A stretch of DNA of 64,000 nucleotides from JAZKAR01 sp040389065. Its GTDB lineage: Bacteria; Pseudomonadota; Gammaproteobacteria; Burkholderiales; Casimicrobiaceae. The stretch spans positions 1 through 64,000 of the forward strand of contig JAZKAR010000005.1 of the NCBI GenBank assembly GCA_040389065.1, in the 5' to 3' direction. Position numbers and translations under genes: made by a program. How positions within the stretch are numbered: position 1 is the first letter of the stretch; each line of letters begins with the position of its first letter. Shown piece by piece: positions 27,931-36,187 of this stretch. A model generated the notes under the pieces. The model was given only the letters and a program-made list of their open reading frames with translations. It searched no databases and had not been told where the DNA came from.

Positions 27931-30705
27931 TTATTTGTAACAAAAACTCACTACAAAACTATCCATTAGATCAGCTCTACATGCCTTTGTAGCTTTATCT
28001 TGAATCGTAAACGAATAGGCTTCTACTAACTCTTTCGCAGGAGAAGGGTTCGGTTCTTGTGCATACTCGCCAGTGTACTTGCTACAGGCACGCTCCCACT
28101 GATCATCCAACGGATTGCCGCAGCGTGCCAGGCTACCTACTTCGCGAGCTCCTTTACCTATTCCACATGGCCCCTCACAGCGCTGTGAAAATACGCCCTC
28201 TTCATTACTTTCACCTGACGTAATACATTTGGTCATTTTGCACTTGGAAGGAGCAGAACATGAAGCGGGAATAGAACCGCCTTTTTGAGGCGTTATGCGC
28301 ACAGGAACGTTATATCCATCAATATAACTTACATCATACCAATGCATATTATCGCCTAAGTTAATAGCAAGCTCTGCTAGGGTTGCTGTTCCGCCATTCC
28401 AACGGTCTTTTCCAATCCAGATTCTGCCTGGCCATCCATTGGCGATAGTAAATATCAATGAATCGTTAGGCTTTATTTCTGGCATATTGTTAGGATCAAT
28501 CCCTTTTACTTTAGTATTTAAACTAGCTTTTTCTGCTTCATCCTTAAAGTTAGGCACCATCATGGGAGTAAGAGGAATGCTGCAATTATTTTCTAATTTA
28601 ATCGTTACTCCTTGAGTAGGATCAATTTTTGACGTTACAGGATCAACTTTGCCATTACCTGAATTTGCAGGTAAGTTTGATGTGTCTGGTATAGTGATAG
28701 GACTTGGCACAAGTCCGCCTGAAGAATTTCCTCCTTTACATTTTCCATCTGCAGTGAGCATAGGGGTTTTATCTACTTCAAGTGTTTTTTCAGGATTAAT
28801 AATAATACTTATCTTAGGATTGGTAGGGTTGGTAGGTTCTGTGGACCACTTACGAGCACATGTAAATAAAGCATCTTTATCGCCACCTTCTGTGCTAGGC
28901 CCCATAAAACCTTCCATGTAGGTATCTCCTACGCAGCCAGGACAACTATCCTCAAAAATAAAGTATTTTTTAAACGCTGCTATATACACTAATGCGCCTG
29001 GAGAAAATGGCTTTCCTTGCGTTCCTAAGGTAATAGGATCATCAGGAGTACCTGAACCTTCAGTTGCAAAATTATGCTGAACAGGATACTTCTTATCTTT
29101 ACTAAACAAAAGATCACACTTTTTATCTTTAGGTTGAGGACACCCTGTTGCAGCACCACGCCAGGTAAAATGAATATCTTTGACCTCTTTTTTAGCTGTA
29201 TTGACTGGAGGAGTAACTGTGTCTGATACTTGTGTACATTGCGGCACTTTTTGCCAAGTTGTTAACGTAGTTGAAGGAGTTAGATGAGAATCAACCTGCC
29301 CCATAGCAGTCAATGCTACATAAAAGCCACTTTGATACTCTACAACCTGACCCGCTATATAGCTCGTGTTAGGATCCCACGCTTTACAGGTATTTGTAAC
29401 GGGTGGAGTATCCTTACCTGCACAAAACCCTCCCTCAAGCCACAAGGCGGGAGTTATTACAGGATTCCAACCTGTGCCTAACCAAGCTGTATGCGCTTGA
29501 CGATTCGTATAGGTTTTTCCTTGATACTCAACAATATCACCAATTTTAAAGGTGTCCCCTTCTTTCCATTGCCGACAATTTTTTGTTGTTTCAGTATGAT
29601 CAACGTCTTGATATACTTCTGAAATACGTATTTCAGAACTAAGATTAGCAGGCGTATAAGATTTTGATCCTTTAAATATGTTATAAAAATCAAAATTCTT
29701 AATATTGGGTAACCCTGAACTCGTTGCTAACGCTGAGCCTGGCTGATCGCGCTGCAAAGCCCAGTAAGATATCAAACCGATATTGTATTTTTTGAACACC
29801 TGATCAACCATATACTGAGCATCATCGAGGTCAAATTTTTCACTCGCCACATCGTTTTGCCCAATCATAGGGGTTGCACCGAGTCTGGCCCAGAGCTGCT
29901 GGTCAGAATCAGACGGGAAATATTCCTTTATCTGATCTTTTACTTTAAGTAAACTTGCCTCACCCACCTTGCCCATACTTTTCCCCCCGCTGTAGGCAGG
30001 GCCATAATCCATGAGCATCAAGTTAACATACTTTATTTTAACACCCGCATCTACTGCACTTTTAAGTGTTGCTTTTCCCAATTCATTAAGACCATCAGGA
30101 CATGCGGCAAGCGTAAATGATACGTCAACATTTGCATTTGTTTTTTGAAATGCTTTCAATGCGGCAGATCTGATTGCATGTGCTCCAGCATTTGCCCGAG
30201 CACCCTCGACATCGAAATCAACCCCTGATGCGCCTGTTTTGGTCACAAGCTCACTCATTTTTTGAGCCATGGTATTAGCATCAGTACATGATTCTTCAAT
30301 GTACTGACCATTTGCTCCGCCAAAGGATAATGTTAGCCTACCCGCATCTGTACCACTGGTGAATTTTTGTGCATCAGCGAATAAAGCTTCTGTCCAATCA
30401 GCATTGTAATTACATCCACCACCTGAGACTACGAAGGCTAACGTTAAATCATCAAATTTTTTTGACTTAGCATCTGCCAAGCTAGTGACAGGATAAACGC
30501 TATTTCCAAGCCCCCAAGTATAAAAATATGGAGATACTCTGGCCGCTGACGCAGCCCCGCCTAACATTAATACAACAGCTGCTGCTCCACACTGAAGCAA
30601 CAAATGCCTATTTAGTGAACCATTAGGCCGACTCAATAGCTGCCATCGTTTTTTTATTTTATTAGACAATTGAGACTTTTGTTTTTTCATATTGAATAAA
30701 AACAT
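27931..30705 (-). CDS. Secreted multidomain GH18 chitinase - CBM5/12 x2 - DPBB-like - thaumatin-like protein
   Basis: A 924-residue exported protein. The signal peptide is unusually long: a basic 33-residue n-region, then LLLQCGAAAVVLMLGG and probable cleavage after ASA54. The GH18 domain (about 55-350) has SGVDFDVEG with catalytic Glu167; the first Asp of the usual DxxDxDxE is Ser. Two CBM5/12 modules lie at about 377-428 and 440-490, a DPBB-like domain at 505-650, and a thaumatin-like domain at 698-924 (GRIWIGKDRW, ATLAELAIN, WYDVSYIDGYNVPVRITP). The catalytic half is nearly the same protein as the gene at 34484, and the thaumatin half matches the gene at 30908. Predicted role: chitin degradation with a wall- or membrane-acting tail. 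Confidence 0.9.
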   Translation of the reverse strand: MFLFNMKKQKSQLSNKIKKRWQLLSRPNGSLNRHLLLQCGAAAVVLMLGGAASAARVSPYFYTWGLGNSVYPVTSLADAKSKKFDDLTLAFVVSGGGCNYNADWTEALFADAQKFTSGTDAGRLTLSFGGANGQYIEESCTDANTMAQKMSELVTKTGASGVDFDVEGARANAGAHAIRSAALKAFQKTNANVDVSFTLAACPDGLNELGKATLKSAVDAGVKIKYVNLMLMDYGPAYSGGKSMGKVGEASLLKVKDQIKEYFPSDSDQQLWARLGATPMIGQNDVASEKFDLDDAQYMVDQVFKKYNIGLISYWALQRDQPGSALATSSGLPNIKNFDFYNIFKGSKSYTPANLSSEIRISEVYQDVDHTETTKNCRQWKEGDTFKIGDIVEYQGKTYTNRQAHTAWLGTGWNPVITPALWLEGGFCAGKDTPPVTNTCKAWDPNTSYIAGQVVEYQSGFYVALTAMGQVDSHLTPSTTLTTWQKVPQCTQVSDTVTPPVNTAKKEVKDIHFTWRGAATGCPQPKDKKCDLLFSKDKKYPVQHNFATEGSGTPDDPITLGTQGKPFSPGALVYIAAFKKYFIFEDSCPGCVGDTYMEGFMGPSTEGGDKDALFTCARKWSTEPTNPTNPKISIIINPEKTLEVDKTPMLTADGKCKGGNSSGGLVPSPITIPDTSNLPANSGNGKVDPVTSKIDPTQGVTIKLENNCSIPLTPMMVPNFKDEAEKASLNTKVKGIDPNNMPEIKPNDSLIFTIANGWPGRIWIGKDRWNGGTATLAELAINLGDNMHWYDVSYIDGYNVPVRITPQKGGSIPASCSAPSKCKMTKCITSGESNEEGVFSQRCEGPCGIGKGAREVGSLARCGNPLDDQWERACSKYTGEYAQEPNPSPAKELVEAYSFTIQDKATKACRADLMDSFVVSFCYK

Positions 30706-30736
30706 AGATATACCTCACCCCAGAATCAGTGAAATG

Positions 30737-30765
30737 AGTATTCACCTCATTTTAAATTGTCGCAA
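30737..30765 (-). promoter_or_regulatory. Shared promoter-like element, copy 2 (GH18-thaumatin gene)
   Basis: TTGCGA, 17 bases, AATACT on the minus strand, ending about 31 bases before the ATG at 30705. A GGGTGAGG ribosome site follows. Same spacing as the other five copies. Confidence 0.75.
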
Positions 30766-30802
30766 GGTATGAAAATCCCTTTCTTGTCAAATACAAAATA
30801 AA

Positions 30803-30832
30803 AAAAGCAGAGATAAATTCATCTCTGCTTTT
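30803..30832 (-). terminator. Intrinsic terminator of the thaumatin-like gene
   Basis: AAAAGCAGAGAT (30803-30814) and ATCTCTGCTTTT (30821-30832) form a perfect 12-base stem with A/T tails, downstream of the stop at 30908 and before the promoter of the next gene. Confidence 0.88.
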
Positions 30833-30907
30833 CATAAATACTTATCTTTGAAATTTTACAATAGGGGCCTTATTATTAGTGGGCAATAAAATAGTTAAAA
30901 TTCATGC

Positions 30908-31780
30908 TTATTTATAACAAAAACTTACAACAAAACTATCCATTGCATCGGCTCTGCACGCTTTTGTTGCTTTATCTTGTATGCTAAATGAATAAGCCTC
31001 TACCAGTTCTTTAGCAGGTGAAGGATTAGGTTCTTGTGCATACTCACCTCTATAAGGGTTACACGCTCTTTCCCATTTATCAGCTAATTCAGCTTGCTTA
31101 ATAATACGTGGCGGTGCTTGTGGGCTTAATTCAGCATTCTCTCCATTTTTACAGCGCTCTAAACTTCCTGTTTTACGAGCGCCTTGCCCTATTAGACATG
31201 GCCCTTCGCATCGTTGTGACATAACCCCCTCTGCATTGCTTTCACCTGATGTTACACAAGTAGTCATTTTACATTTTGAAGGCGCAAAACACTCTTTAGA
31301 AAGCGCTCCATTTCTTTGCGGCGTTATACGAATAGGTACGTTGTATCCATCAATATAACTGACATCATACCAATGCATATTGTCACCGATGTTAATAGCA
31401 AATTCAGCTAAGGTTGCTGTTCCTGCATCATTCCAGCGATCTTTACCCGTCCAGATTCTGCCCTTCCATCCATTTGCTATGGTAAATATTACTGCTTTAC
31501 CAGGCTGAAGTACGCCCACATTATTAGGATCAATACCCGTTATTTTACTATTCTGACTTGCTTTTTCTGCCTCATCCTTAAAGTTTGGCAGCATCATAGG
31601 TGTTAAGGGCACACTACAGTTATTTTCTAATTTGACTGTTACACCTGTCGTTGCTTGTGCATATGAGTAGGTAGGTTTACCAGCCCATGATAATAACGCT
31701 GCTACACATGCCACAGAAAAAAACCCTATCTTGCTTTTAGTTTTATATTTTTTTTCATGCTTTTGTAAAGAAATTAACAT
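30908..31780 (-). CDS. Secreted thaumatin-like (PR-5 type) protein
   Basis: A 290-residue exported protein made of one thaumatin-like domain. The signal peptide ends near residue 43 (SWAGKPTYSYAQA). The domain starts TGVTVKLENNCSVPLTPMML and includes GRIWTGKDRWNDAGTATLAE and HWYDVSYIDGYNVPIRITP, corresponding to the thaumatin TLAE and YDVSxVDGxNxP blocks, plus many cysteines. It is highly similar to the C-terminal module of the GH18 gene at 27931. Plant homologues bind beta-glucan and permeabilise fungi; that is family knowledge, not shown here. A 6-residue-step insertion (NAELSPQAPPRIIKQAELAD) distinguishes it from the fused copy. Confidence 0.88.
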   Translation of the reverse strand: MLISLQKHEKKYKTKSKIGFFSVACVAALLSWAGKPTYSYAQATTGVTVKLENNCSVPLTPMMLPNFKDEAEKASQNSKITGIDPNNVGVLQPGKAVIFTIANGWKGRIWTGKDRWNDAGTATLAEFAINIGDNMHWYDVSYIDGYNVPIRITPQRNGALSKECFAPSKCKMTTCVTSGESNAEGVMSQRCEGPCLIGQGARKTGSLERCKNGENAELSPQAPPRIIKQAELADKWERACNPYRGEYAQEPNPSPAKELVEAYSFSIQDKATKACRADAMDSFVVSFCYK

Positions 31781-31817
31781 AGCCTTACCTTTAACTCTTC
31801 CAATGCAAAGTAAAATA

Positions 31818-31846
31818 AGTATTGCTTGAGTTAATTAAATCTACAA
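31818..31846 (-). promoter_or_regulatory. Shared promoter-like element, copy 3 (thaumatin-like gene)
   Basis: TTGTAG, 17 bases, AATACT on the minus strand, about 37 bases before the ATG at 31780; AAAGGTAAGG follows as ribosome site. Confidence 0.75.
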
Positions 31847-31908
31847 GCAAAAGTAAGTTAGGTAACAAATTTTTATCGTAAAGAAAGCTACAGCTTTTTG
31901 AGATTTCG

Positions 31909-32553
31909 TTATTTTAAATTTATATATACATTACGCATTCCACTTGCATCACCTATAGCGCAACCTGCTTGCGTATAATCGCCAACAAGATTCATATAAT
32001 GACCATGCGCCTCATCAAATTCTCCATTGGGGCTAGGCCCCTCACGCCACCAAGCATTTACTGCATTTTTAATAATAGTTGCATCATCGTTTCCGCCACC
32101 ACTTTCACCATACATATTTTCTCCTACGTTTGTAACCCCAGCATGTGCATGCACTCCTCCATGCGAAGAATCATACGTAATTCCAATAGCCGCATTATTT
32201 GCTAAATCAGCAGACGCTGCAAAAGGAGGCAACCCTAACGTTTTACGTAGGGCATTTGTAAGCTCGAGACAAATTTTTGTTGCGCTTCTATTTCTGCCAC
32301 TACCTGTGCTACTACCTTCCACATATGTATGTACAGTCATTGGAATACGCCTTTCACCTAAAGACGTTATCAAATCGTTTTTGCCTTTGATTTCTTTTTT
32401 CTCTGCATTTAGAGTTTCAATTTCTGAATACGACACTGTTGTGATCGCCGATTGGGAAAATACTGGGGTAGATAGATAAAATAGTGCTACTGCTATACCT
32501 GAAAAACACCAGGCATTAAAAGCTTTTCTAATATTATTTATAATTATTATCAT
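31909..32553 (-). CDS. Secreted CAP/SCP (PR-1 type) protein
   Basis: A 214-residue exported protein. The signal peptide covers about 33 residues (SGIAVALFYLSTPVFSQ). After a short charged linker, residues 85-214 form a CAP domain: CLELTNALRKTLGLPPFAAS, NNAAIGITYDSSHGG, AHAGVTNVGENMYGE, and EAHGHYMNLVGDYTQAGCA, with the His/Glu cavity residues of the family present. I start at the ATG at 32553, preceded by AAGGGTAAG; a longer frame to 32598 runs through the promoter element. It is the stand-alone counterpart of the CAP tail of the gene at 25265. CAP proteins bind sterols or lipids in eukaryotes; the bacterial role is unclear. Confidence 0.87.
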   Translation of the reverse strand: MIIIINNIRKAFNAWCFSGIAVALFYLSTPVFSQSAITTVSYSEIETLNAEKKEIKGKNDLITSLGERRIPMTVHTYVEGSSTGSGRNRSATKICLELTNALRKTLGLPPFAASADLANNAAIGITYDSSHGGVHAHAGVTNVGENMYGESGGGNDDATIIKNAVNAWWREGPSPNGEFDEAHGHYMNLVGDYTQAGCAIGDASGMRNVYINLK

Positions 32554-32584
32554 ACACTTACCCTTGTCTAATACATGCACGGTA

Positions 32585-32613
32585 AGTATTGCCGACACCC
32601 ATTACAAATTCAA
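32585..32613 (-). promoter_or_regulatory. Shared promoter-like element, copy 4 (CAP gene)
   Basis: TTGAAT, 17 bases, AATACT on the minus strand, about 31 bases before the ATG at 32553. The spacer ends GGTGTCGGC, very like copy 5. Confidence 0.75.
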
Positions 32614-32647
32614 TAAAAAATCTTTAAATTCAACAACATAAAATAAA

Positions 32648-32671
32648 AAACCGCCTATTGCAAGGCGGTTT
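32648..32671 (-). terminator. Intrinsic terminator of the DPBB-BSP gene
   Basis: AAACCGCC (32648-32655) pairs with GGCGGTTT (32664-32671), with A and T tails. It lies about 108 bases beyond the stop at 32779. A second GGGCGGTTT follows at 32675. Confidence 0.8.
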
Positions 32672-32778
32672 AAAGGGCGGTTTAACGTTTTTAAAAAAGT
32701 ATTTAACACATGATATTGTGTGTAATAGCAACCTTGACCACCTAGCCTCTATTACATAGTAAAATTTAATCTATTTAT

Positions 32779-34206
32779 CTATCGCAGACTAGCTTGGTAT
32801 TCATCCCATAAACTTTGTACACTTTTACCTGTGGTATTCATGATTGCACTTTCCCAACTCCATCCACCTTTTCCAGGTGCATTTTGTTGATTAAAATCAT
32901 GAAGAAAGTTGGTTAATCCTTTAGTTTGTTGAATCCATATAAGAAAAAAGGCCGTTGTTTCGTAAGCATCATCCCAATTACCACCCGCTGTTCTCCTGCT
33001 CATGGGTGTTAAGCCAGCTAAAATAGGTGTGGTATCTGCCAGCCCTTCTGTAGCACCTTGTGAAGCATCTCCCCAGTATTGGTAAAGATGGGTCGCTTCA
33101 TGGAAAGATACCATTTTAGCGGTGTTTGCATCATGCATAGCACTATCGAGTTCTATTTTTCCTTGCCCGGGATAAGCTAGACCAGCTGTATTCCCACCAA
33201 GATCAAATACTGTCCATGATATAGAAGGAACGCTTGGTACTTCACAAGGTGCCGCGTAAAGACTATGCACTGCAGCTTTTGAACCCTGCTGCAAGAAGTC
33301 AGTACCTTGACCATCAGATATTCCACTAAATGACCCATCTCTATGGCTGATAGCAGGTGTATCTACCTGATCCCAAGTAGTACTACTGGTACAGGTTGGA
33401 TTATTGGGGCCTTGGCCGAAACCTCCACCTCCACCTCCGCCGCCACCTGTGCCATCACCGCCACCGCCGCCGCCACCTCCTCCATGTCCACCGCACCCAC
33501 CGCCGCCAGCGCCTCCTGGAGTAGCTAACGGGCTAGGTAGAAGCCCATCTGAAGAGTCGCCCCCTTTACACGAACCATCAGGATTAAGCATAACCTCTTG
33601 ATCAACCTCGAGAGTTTTTTCTGGATTAATTATAATTGTTATTTTTGGATTATCGGGATTCGTAGGAGCAGTTGACCATTTACGTGCACAATTTAATAAA
33701 AGTTGCCTATTGATACCACTATTTGTTTTTTTAGGCCCCATAAATCCTTCAACATATGTATCTGCCACACAGCCTGGGCAATCATCTTCGAAAACAAAGT
33801 ATTTTTTAAACCAAGGAACGTATACAAAGGTTCCTGGCGGAAAGGGCTTACCGTGAGCGGCTAAAGTAATAGGATCATCGTAGGTTCCCTTGCCTTCTGT
33901 CGCTACCTCATGCGGCACAGGATATTTTTTGCTTTTACTGTAAAGGATTTCACACTCTTTTTCTTTAGTTGGTTTAGGGCATCCTGCTCCTGCACCGCGC
34001 CATGTAAAGTTTACATCTTTGATTTCTTTTTTTTCTGTATTTGGATTTACAGGCTCTGTAGCAGGAGGAGTTGTTAGCGGAGGAGGCGTTTGGGAGTATA
34101 CCGGCATACTCATATATGATAATGCTAGCCATATGGCTGAAAGAAGCAAGGTTGTTCGACCATCTTTAATATTATGGTTTTTACATTTTCTTAGACTTAT
34201 TATCAT
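32779..34206 (-). CDS. Secreted DPBB-like - basic secretory peptidase (PR-17 type) fusion
   Basis: A 475-residue exported protein. Signal peptide about 1-38 (LSYMSMPVYSQ). Residues 62-210 are the same double-psi-barrel-like domain found in the two large genes (GTFVYVPWFKKYFVFEDDC, MGP, IIINPEKTLEVDQ). A poly-Gly linker spans 231-265. Residues 275-475 match the plant basic secretory protein peptidase family, with a zinc motif HEATH at 369-373 and downstream ATEGLAD. The start at 34206 has AAAGGTAAA; a frame reaching 34230 is less likely. The linker is encoded by a GC-rich CCN repeat that stands out from the AT-rich surroundings. Protease activity is inferred from the intact HExxH. Confidence 0.85.
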   Translation of the reverse strand: MIISLRKCKNHNIKDGRTTLLLSAIWLALSYMSMPVYSQTPPPLTTPPATEPVNPNTEKKEIKDVNFTWRGAGAGCPKPTKEKECEILYSKSKKYPVPHEVATEGKGTYDDPITLAAHGKPFPPGTFVYVPWFKKYFVFEDDCPGCVADTYVEGFMGPKKTNSGINRQLLLNCARKWSTAPTNPDNPKITIIINPEKTLEVDQEVMLNPDGSCKGGDSSDGLLPSPLATPGGAGGGGCGGHGGGGGGGGGDGTGGGGGGGGGFGQGPNNPTCTSSTTWDQVDTPAISHRDGSFSGISDGQGTDFLQQGSKAAVHSLYAAPCEVPSVPSISWTVFDLGGNTAGLAYPGQGKIELDSAMHDANTAKMVSFHEATHLYQYWGDASQGATEGLADTTPILAGLTPMSRRTAGGNWDDAYETTAFFLIWIQQTKGLTNFLHDFNQQNAPGKGGWSWESAIMNTTGKSVQSLWDEYQASLR

Positions 34207-34238
34207 AGTTTTACCTTTAATCCAGCACACGCAAAATA

Positions 34239-34267
34239 AGTATTGTCGACACCTATCAAAAATTCAA
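34239..34267 (-). promoter_or_regulatory. Shared promoter-like element, copy 5 (DPBB-BSP gene)
   Basis: TTGAAT, 17 bases, AATACT on the minus strand, about 32 bases before the ATG at 34206. Confidence 0.75.
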
Positions 34268-34293
34268 TAAAAACATTTAAATTCAAATAAATA

Positions 34294-34320
34294 AAAAACC
34301 GCCGATAAAAGGCGGTTTTT
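34294..34320 (-). terminator. Intrinsic terminator of the second GH18 gene
   Basis: AAAAACCGCC (34294-34303) and GGCGGTTTTT (34311-34320) form a perfect stem between the stop at 34484 and the promoter of the next gene. Confidence 0.85.
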
Positions 34321-34483
34321 TATAATCCTTTTTCGTTATCTAGCGTAAAGATAGTTTCCATAAGGTTGGTTTGCTTGCGTCAATCTTCCGCACCAGTAGC
34401 CTTATAAGCCCTACTTTTGATGCTTGAATGATAACCATCTGCTTTTCAAACTATTTCATTACCGTATTTTTAGCCAATCATCA

Positions 34484-35971
34484 TTACTTAGCTACCTCTA
34501 TGCATTTAGGAACTTTTTGCCAAGTTGTTAATGTAGTAGCGGGTGTTAAATGAGCGTCTACTTGCCCCATAGCAGTTAAGGCCACGTAAAACCCTCCTTG
34601 ATAGCCAACAACCTGACCAGCAACATAAGCAGTGTTAGAATCCCAATCTTTACAGGTAGTTGAAACAGGAGGTGGGGCTTTATCTATACAAAACCCACCT
34701 ACAGACCATAATGCTGGTGTTATAACAGGATTCCAGCCTGTACCTAGCCACGCTGTATGAGCCTGACGATTTGTATAGGTTTTACTTTGATACTCCACTA
34801 CATCGCCTACTTTAAATGTATCGCCCTCTCGCCAAGAACGACATTTACTTGTGGTTTGCCCATGATCAATTTCTTTAAAGGAATCTGAAATACGCGTACC
34901 GGGGTTCAGATTGCTAGGTGTATAAGATTTTGCACCTGAAAATATATTGTAAAAATCAAACTTCTGAATATTCGGCAACCCTGAACTTGTTGCTATTGCC
35001 GAGCCTGGTTGATCTCTTTGTAAAGACCAGTAAGATATCAAACCTATATTATTTTTCTTAAAAATTTGATCAACCATATATTGGGCATCATCTAGCTGAA
35101 ATATTTCGCTAGCAACATCATTTTGGCCAATCATTGGCGTTGCACCTAACCTAGCCCAAAGCTGCTGTTCTGATTCATTCGGAAAATATTCTTTTATCTG
35201 CTCTTTTACCTTATTTAGTGTTGCTTCGCCTACCTTACCTAAATTTTTACCCCCGCTATAGGCAGGGCCATAATCCATGAGCATCAAGTTCACATACTTG
35301 ATTTTAACACCAGCATCAACTGCACTTTTAAGGGCTGCCTTTCCTAATTCATTGAGACCATCAGGGCATGCAGCCAGCGTAAATGACACATCAATATTAG
35401 CGTTTGTTTTTTGAAAAGCTTTTAATGCTGCGGATCTAATGGTATGAGCCTCAACATTTGGTCTGGCACCCTCAACATCAAAGTCTATACCTGAAGCATT
35501 TGTTTTCGTTACAAGCTCACTCATTTTTTGAGCCATTGTATTTGCATCGGTACATGACTCTTCGATGTACGTACCATTAGCACCGCCAAACGATAATGTG
35601 AGCCTGCCATTATCGCTAACGAATTTCTTTGCATCCGTGAATAAAGCCTCTGTCCAATCTGCGTTATAGTTGCATTCACCGCCTGAAATGACAAAAGCCA
35701 AAATTAAATCATCAATTTTTGCCTTCGATTTAGCATCTGTCATGCTCGATACAGGATAAGTGCTATTTCCAAAACCCCATACACCATAGTAAGGCGCTAC
35801 TCTGGCTGCTGATACAGTTCCGCTCAATAATAATGTAGAGGCAAGAAGGCAGATTTGAGAACGAAAGTATTGGTTATTTAAATAATGTGAAATTTTATAG
35901 GATTGCCATTGTTTCTCTAGCTGATCAGCTAGTAGAAAATTTTGTTTTTTTATTATTTTTCGTAAAAACAT
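34484..35971 (-). CDS. Secreted GH18 chitinase with two CBM5/12 modules
   Basis: A 495-residue exported protein. Long signal peptide with a charged n-region of about 37 residues, then CLLASTLLLSGTVSA and the mature start ARVAPYY. GH18 domain about 56-350, with SGIDFDVEG and catalytic Glu167 at the same number as in the paralogue at 27931; Ser again replaces the first Asp of DxxDxDxE. Two CBM5/12 modules occupy the C-terminal 120 residues (CRSWREGDTFKVGDVVEYQ; CKDWDSNTAYVAGQVVGYQ, TTWQKVPKC). It lacks the DPBB and thaumatin parts of its paralogue, so the two differ by gain or loss of the tail. Expected to hydrolyse chitin outside the cell. Confidence 0.92.
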   Translation of the reverse strand: MFLRKIIKKQNFLLADQLEKQWQSYKISHYLNNQYFRSQICLLASTLLLSGTVSAARVAPYYGVWGFGNSTYPVSSMTDAKSKAKIDDLILAFVISGGECNYNADWTEALFTDAKKFVSDNGRLTLSFGGANGTYIEESCTDANTMAQKMSELVTKTNASGIDFDVEGARPNVEAHTIRSAALKAFQKTNANIDVSFTLAACPDGLNELGKAALKSAVDAGVKIKYVNLMLMDYGPAYSGGKNLGKVGEATLNKVKEQIKEYFPNESEQQLWARLGATPMIGQNDVASEIFQLDDAQYMVDQIFKKNNIGLISYWSLQRDQPGSAIATSSGLPNIQKFDFYNIFSGAKSYTPSNLNPGTRISDSFKEIDHGQTTSKCRSWREGDTFKVGDVVEYQSKTYTNRQAHTAWLGTGWNPVITPALWSVGGFCIDKAPPPVSTTCKDWDSNTAYVAGQVVGYQGGFYVALTAMGQVDAHLTPATTLTTWQKVPKCIEVAK

Positions 35972-36001
35972 AGCCTTACCTCACCCACATTTAGTGAGGT
36001 A

Positions 36002-36030
36002 AGTATTCACTTCATTTTTAACTGCTGCAA
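36002..36030 (-). promoter_or_regulatory. Shared promoter-like element, copy 6 (second GH18 gene), with dyad
   Basis: TTGCAG, 17 bases, AATACT on the minus strand, 30 bases before the ATG at 35971. A perfect dyad TTACCTCAC (35976-35984)/GTGAGGTAA (35994-36002) overlaps the end of the element and the ribosome site GAGGTAAGG, and could be an operator or an RNA hairpin. Confidence 0.75.
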
Positions 36031-36187
36031 GGTAGAAACAAAGATTTTTCTTATCACTTTAAAAGTAACTACTTGCTTAACACATTAAAAATACAATCAT
36101 CACAAGGCCAATTCTCACTAATTTTGTTGATTATTTTTGTAAAATTTCTCATCTTTAAAAGATAGAAAAGTTTTGCAGGACAAAATA

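Noticed and set aside
27710..27943. Minus-strand 77-codon frame between the two large secreted genes
   Set aside because: It runs through a hairpin repeat and a terminator, so it is not a credible gene.
32027..32479. 150-codon plus-strand frame opposite the CAP gene
   Set aside because: It lies wholly antisense to a well-supported CAP domain with signal peptide and promoter element.
33404..33601. Plus-strand frame encoding a proline-rich peptide
   Set aside because: It is the reverse reading of the poly-glycine linker in the 32779 gene; proline runs result from the CCN repeat.
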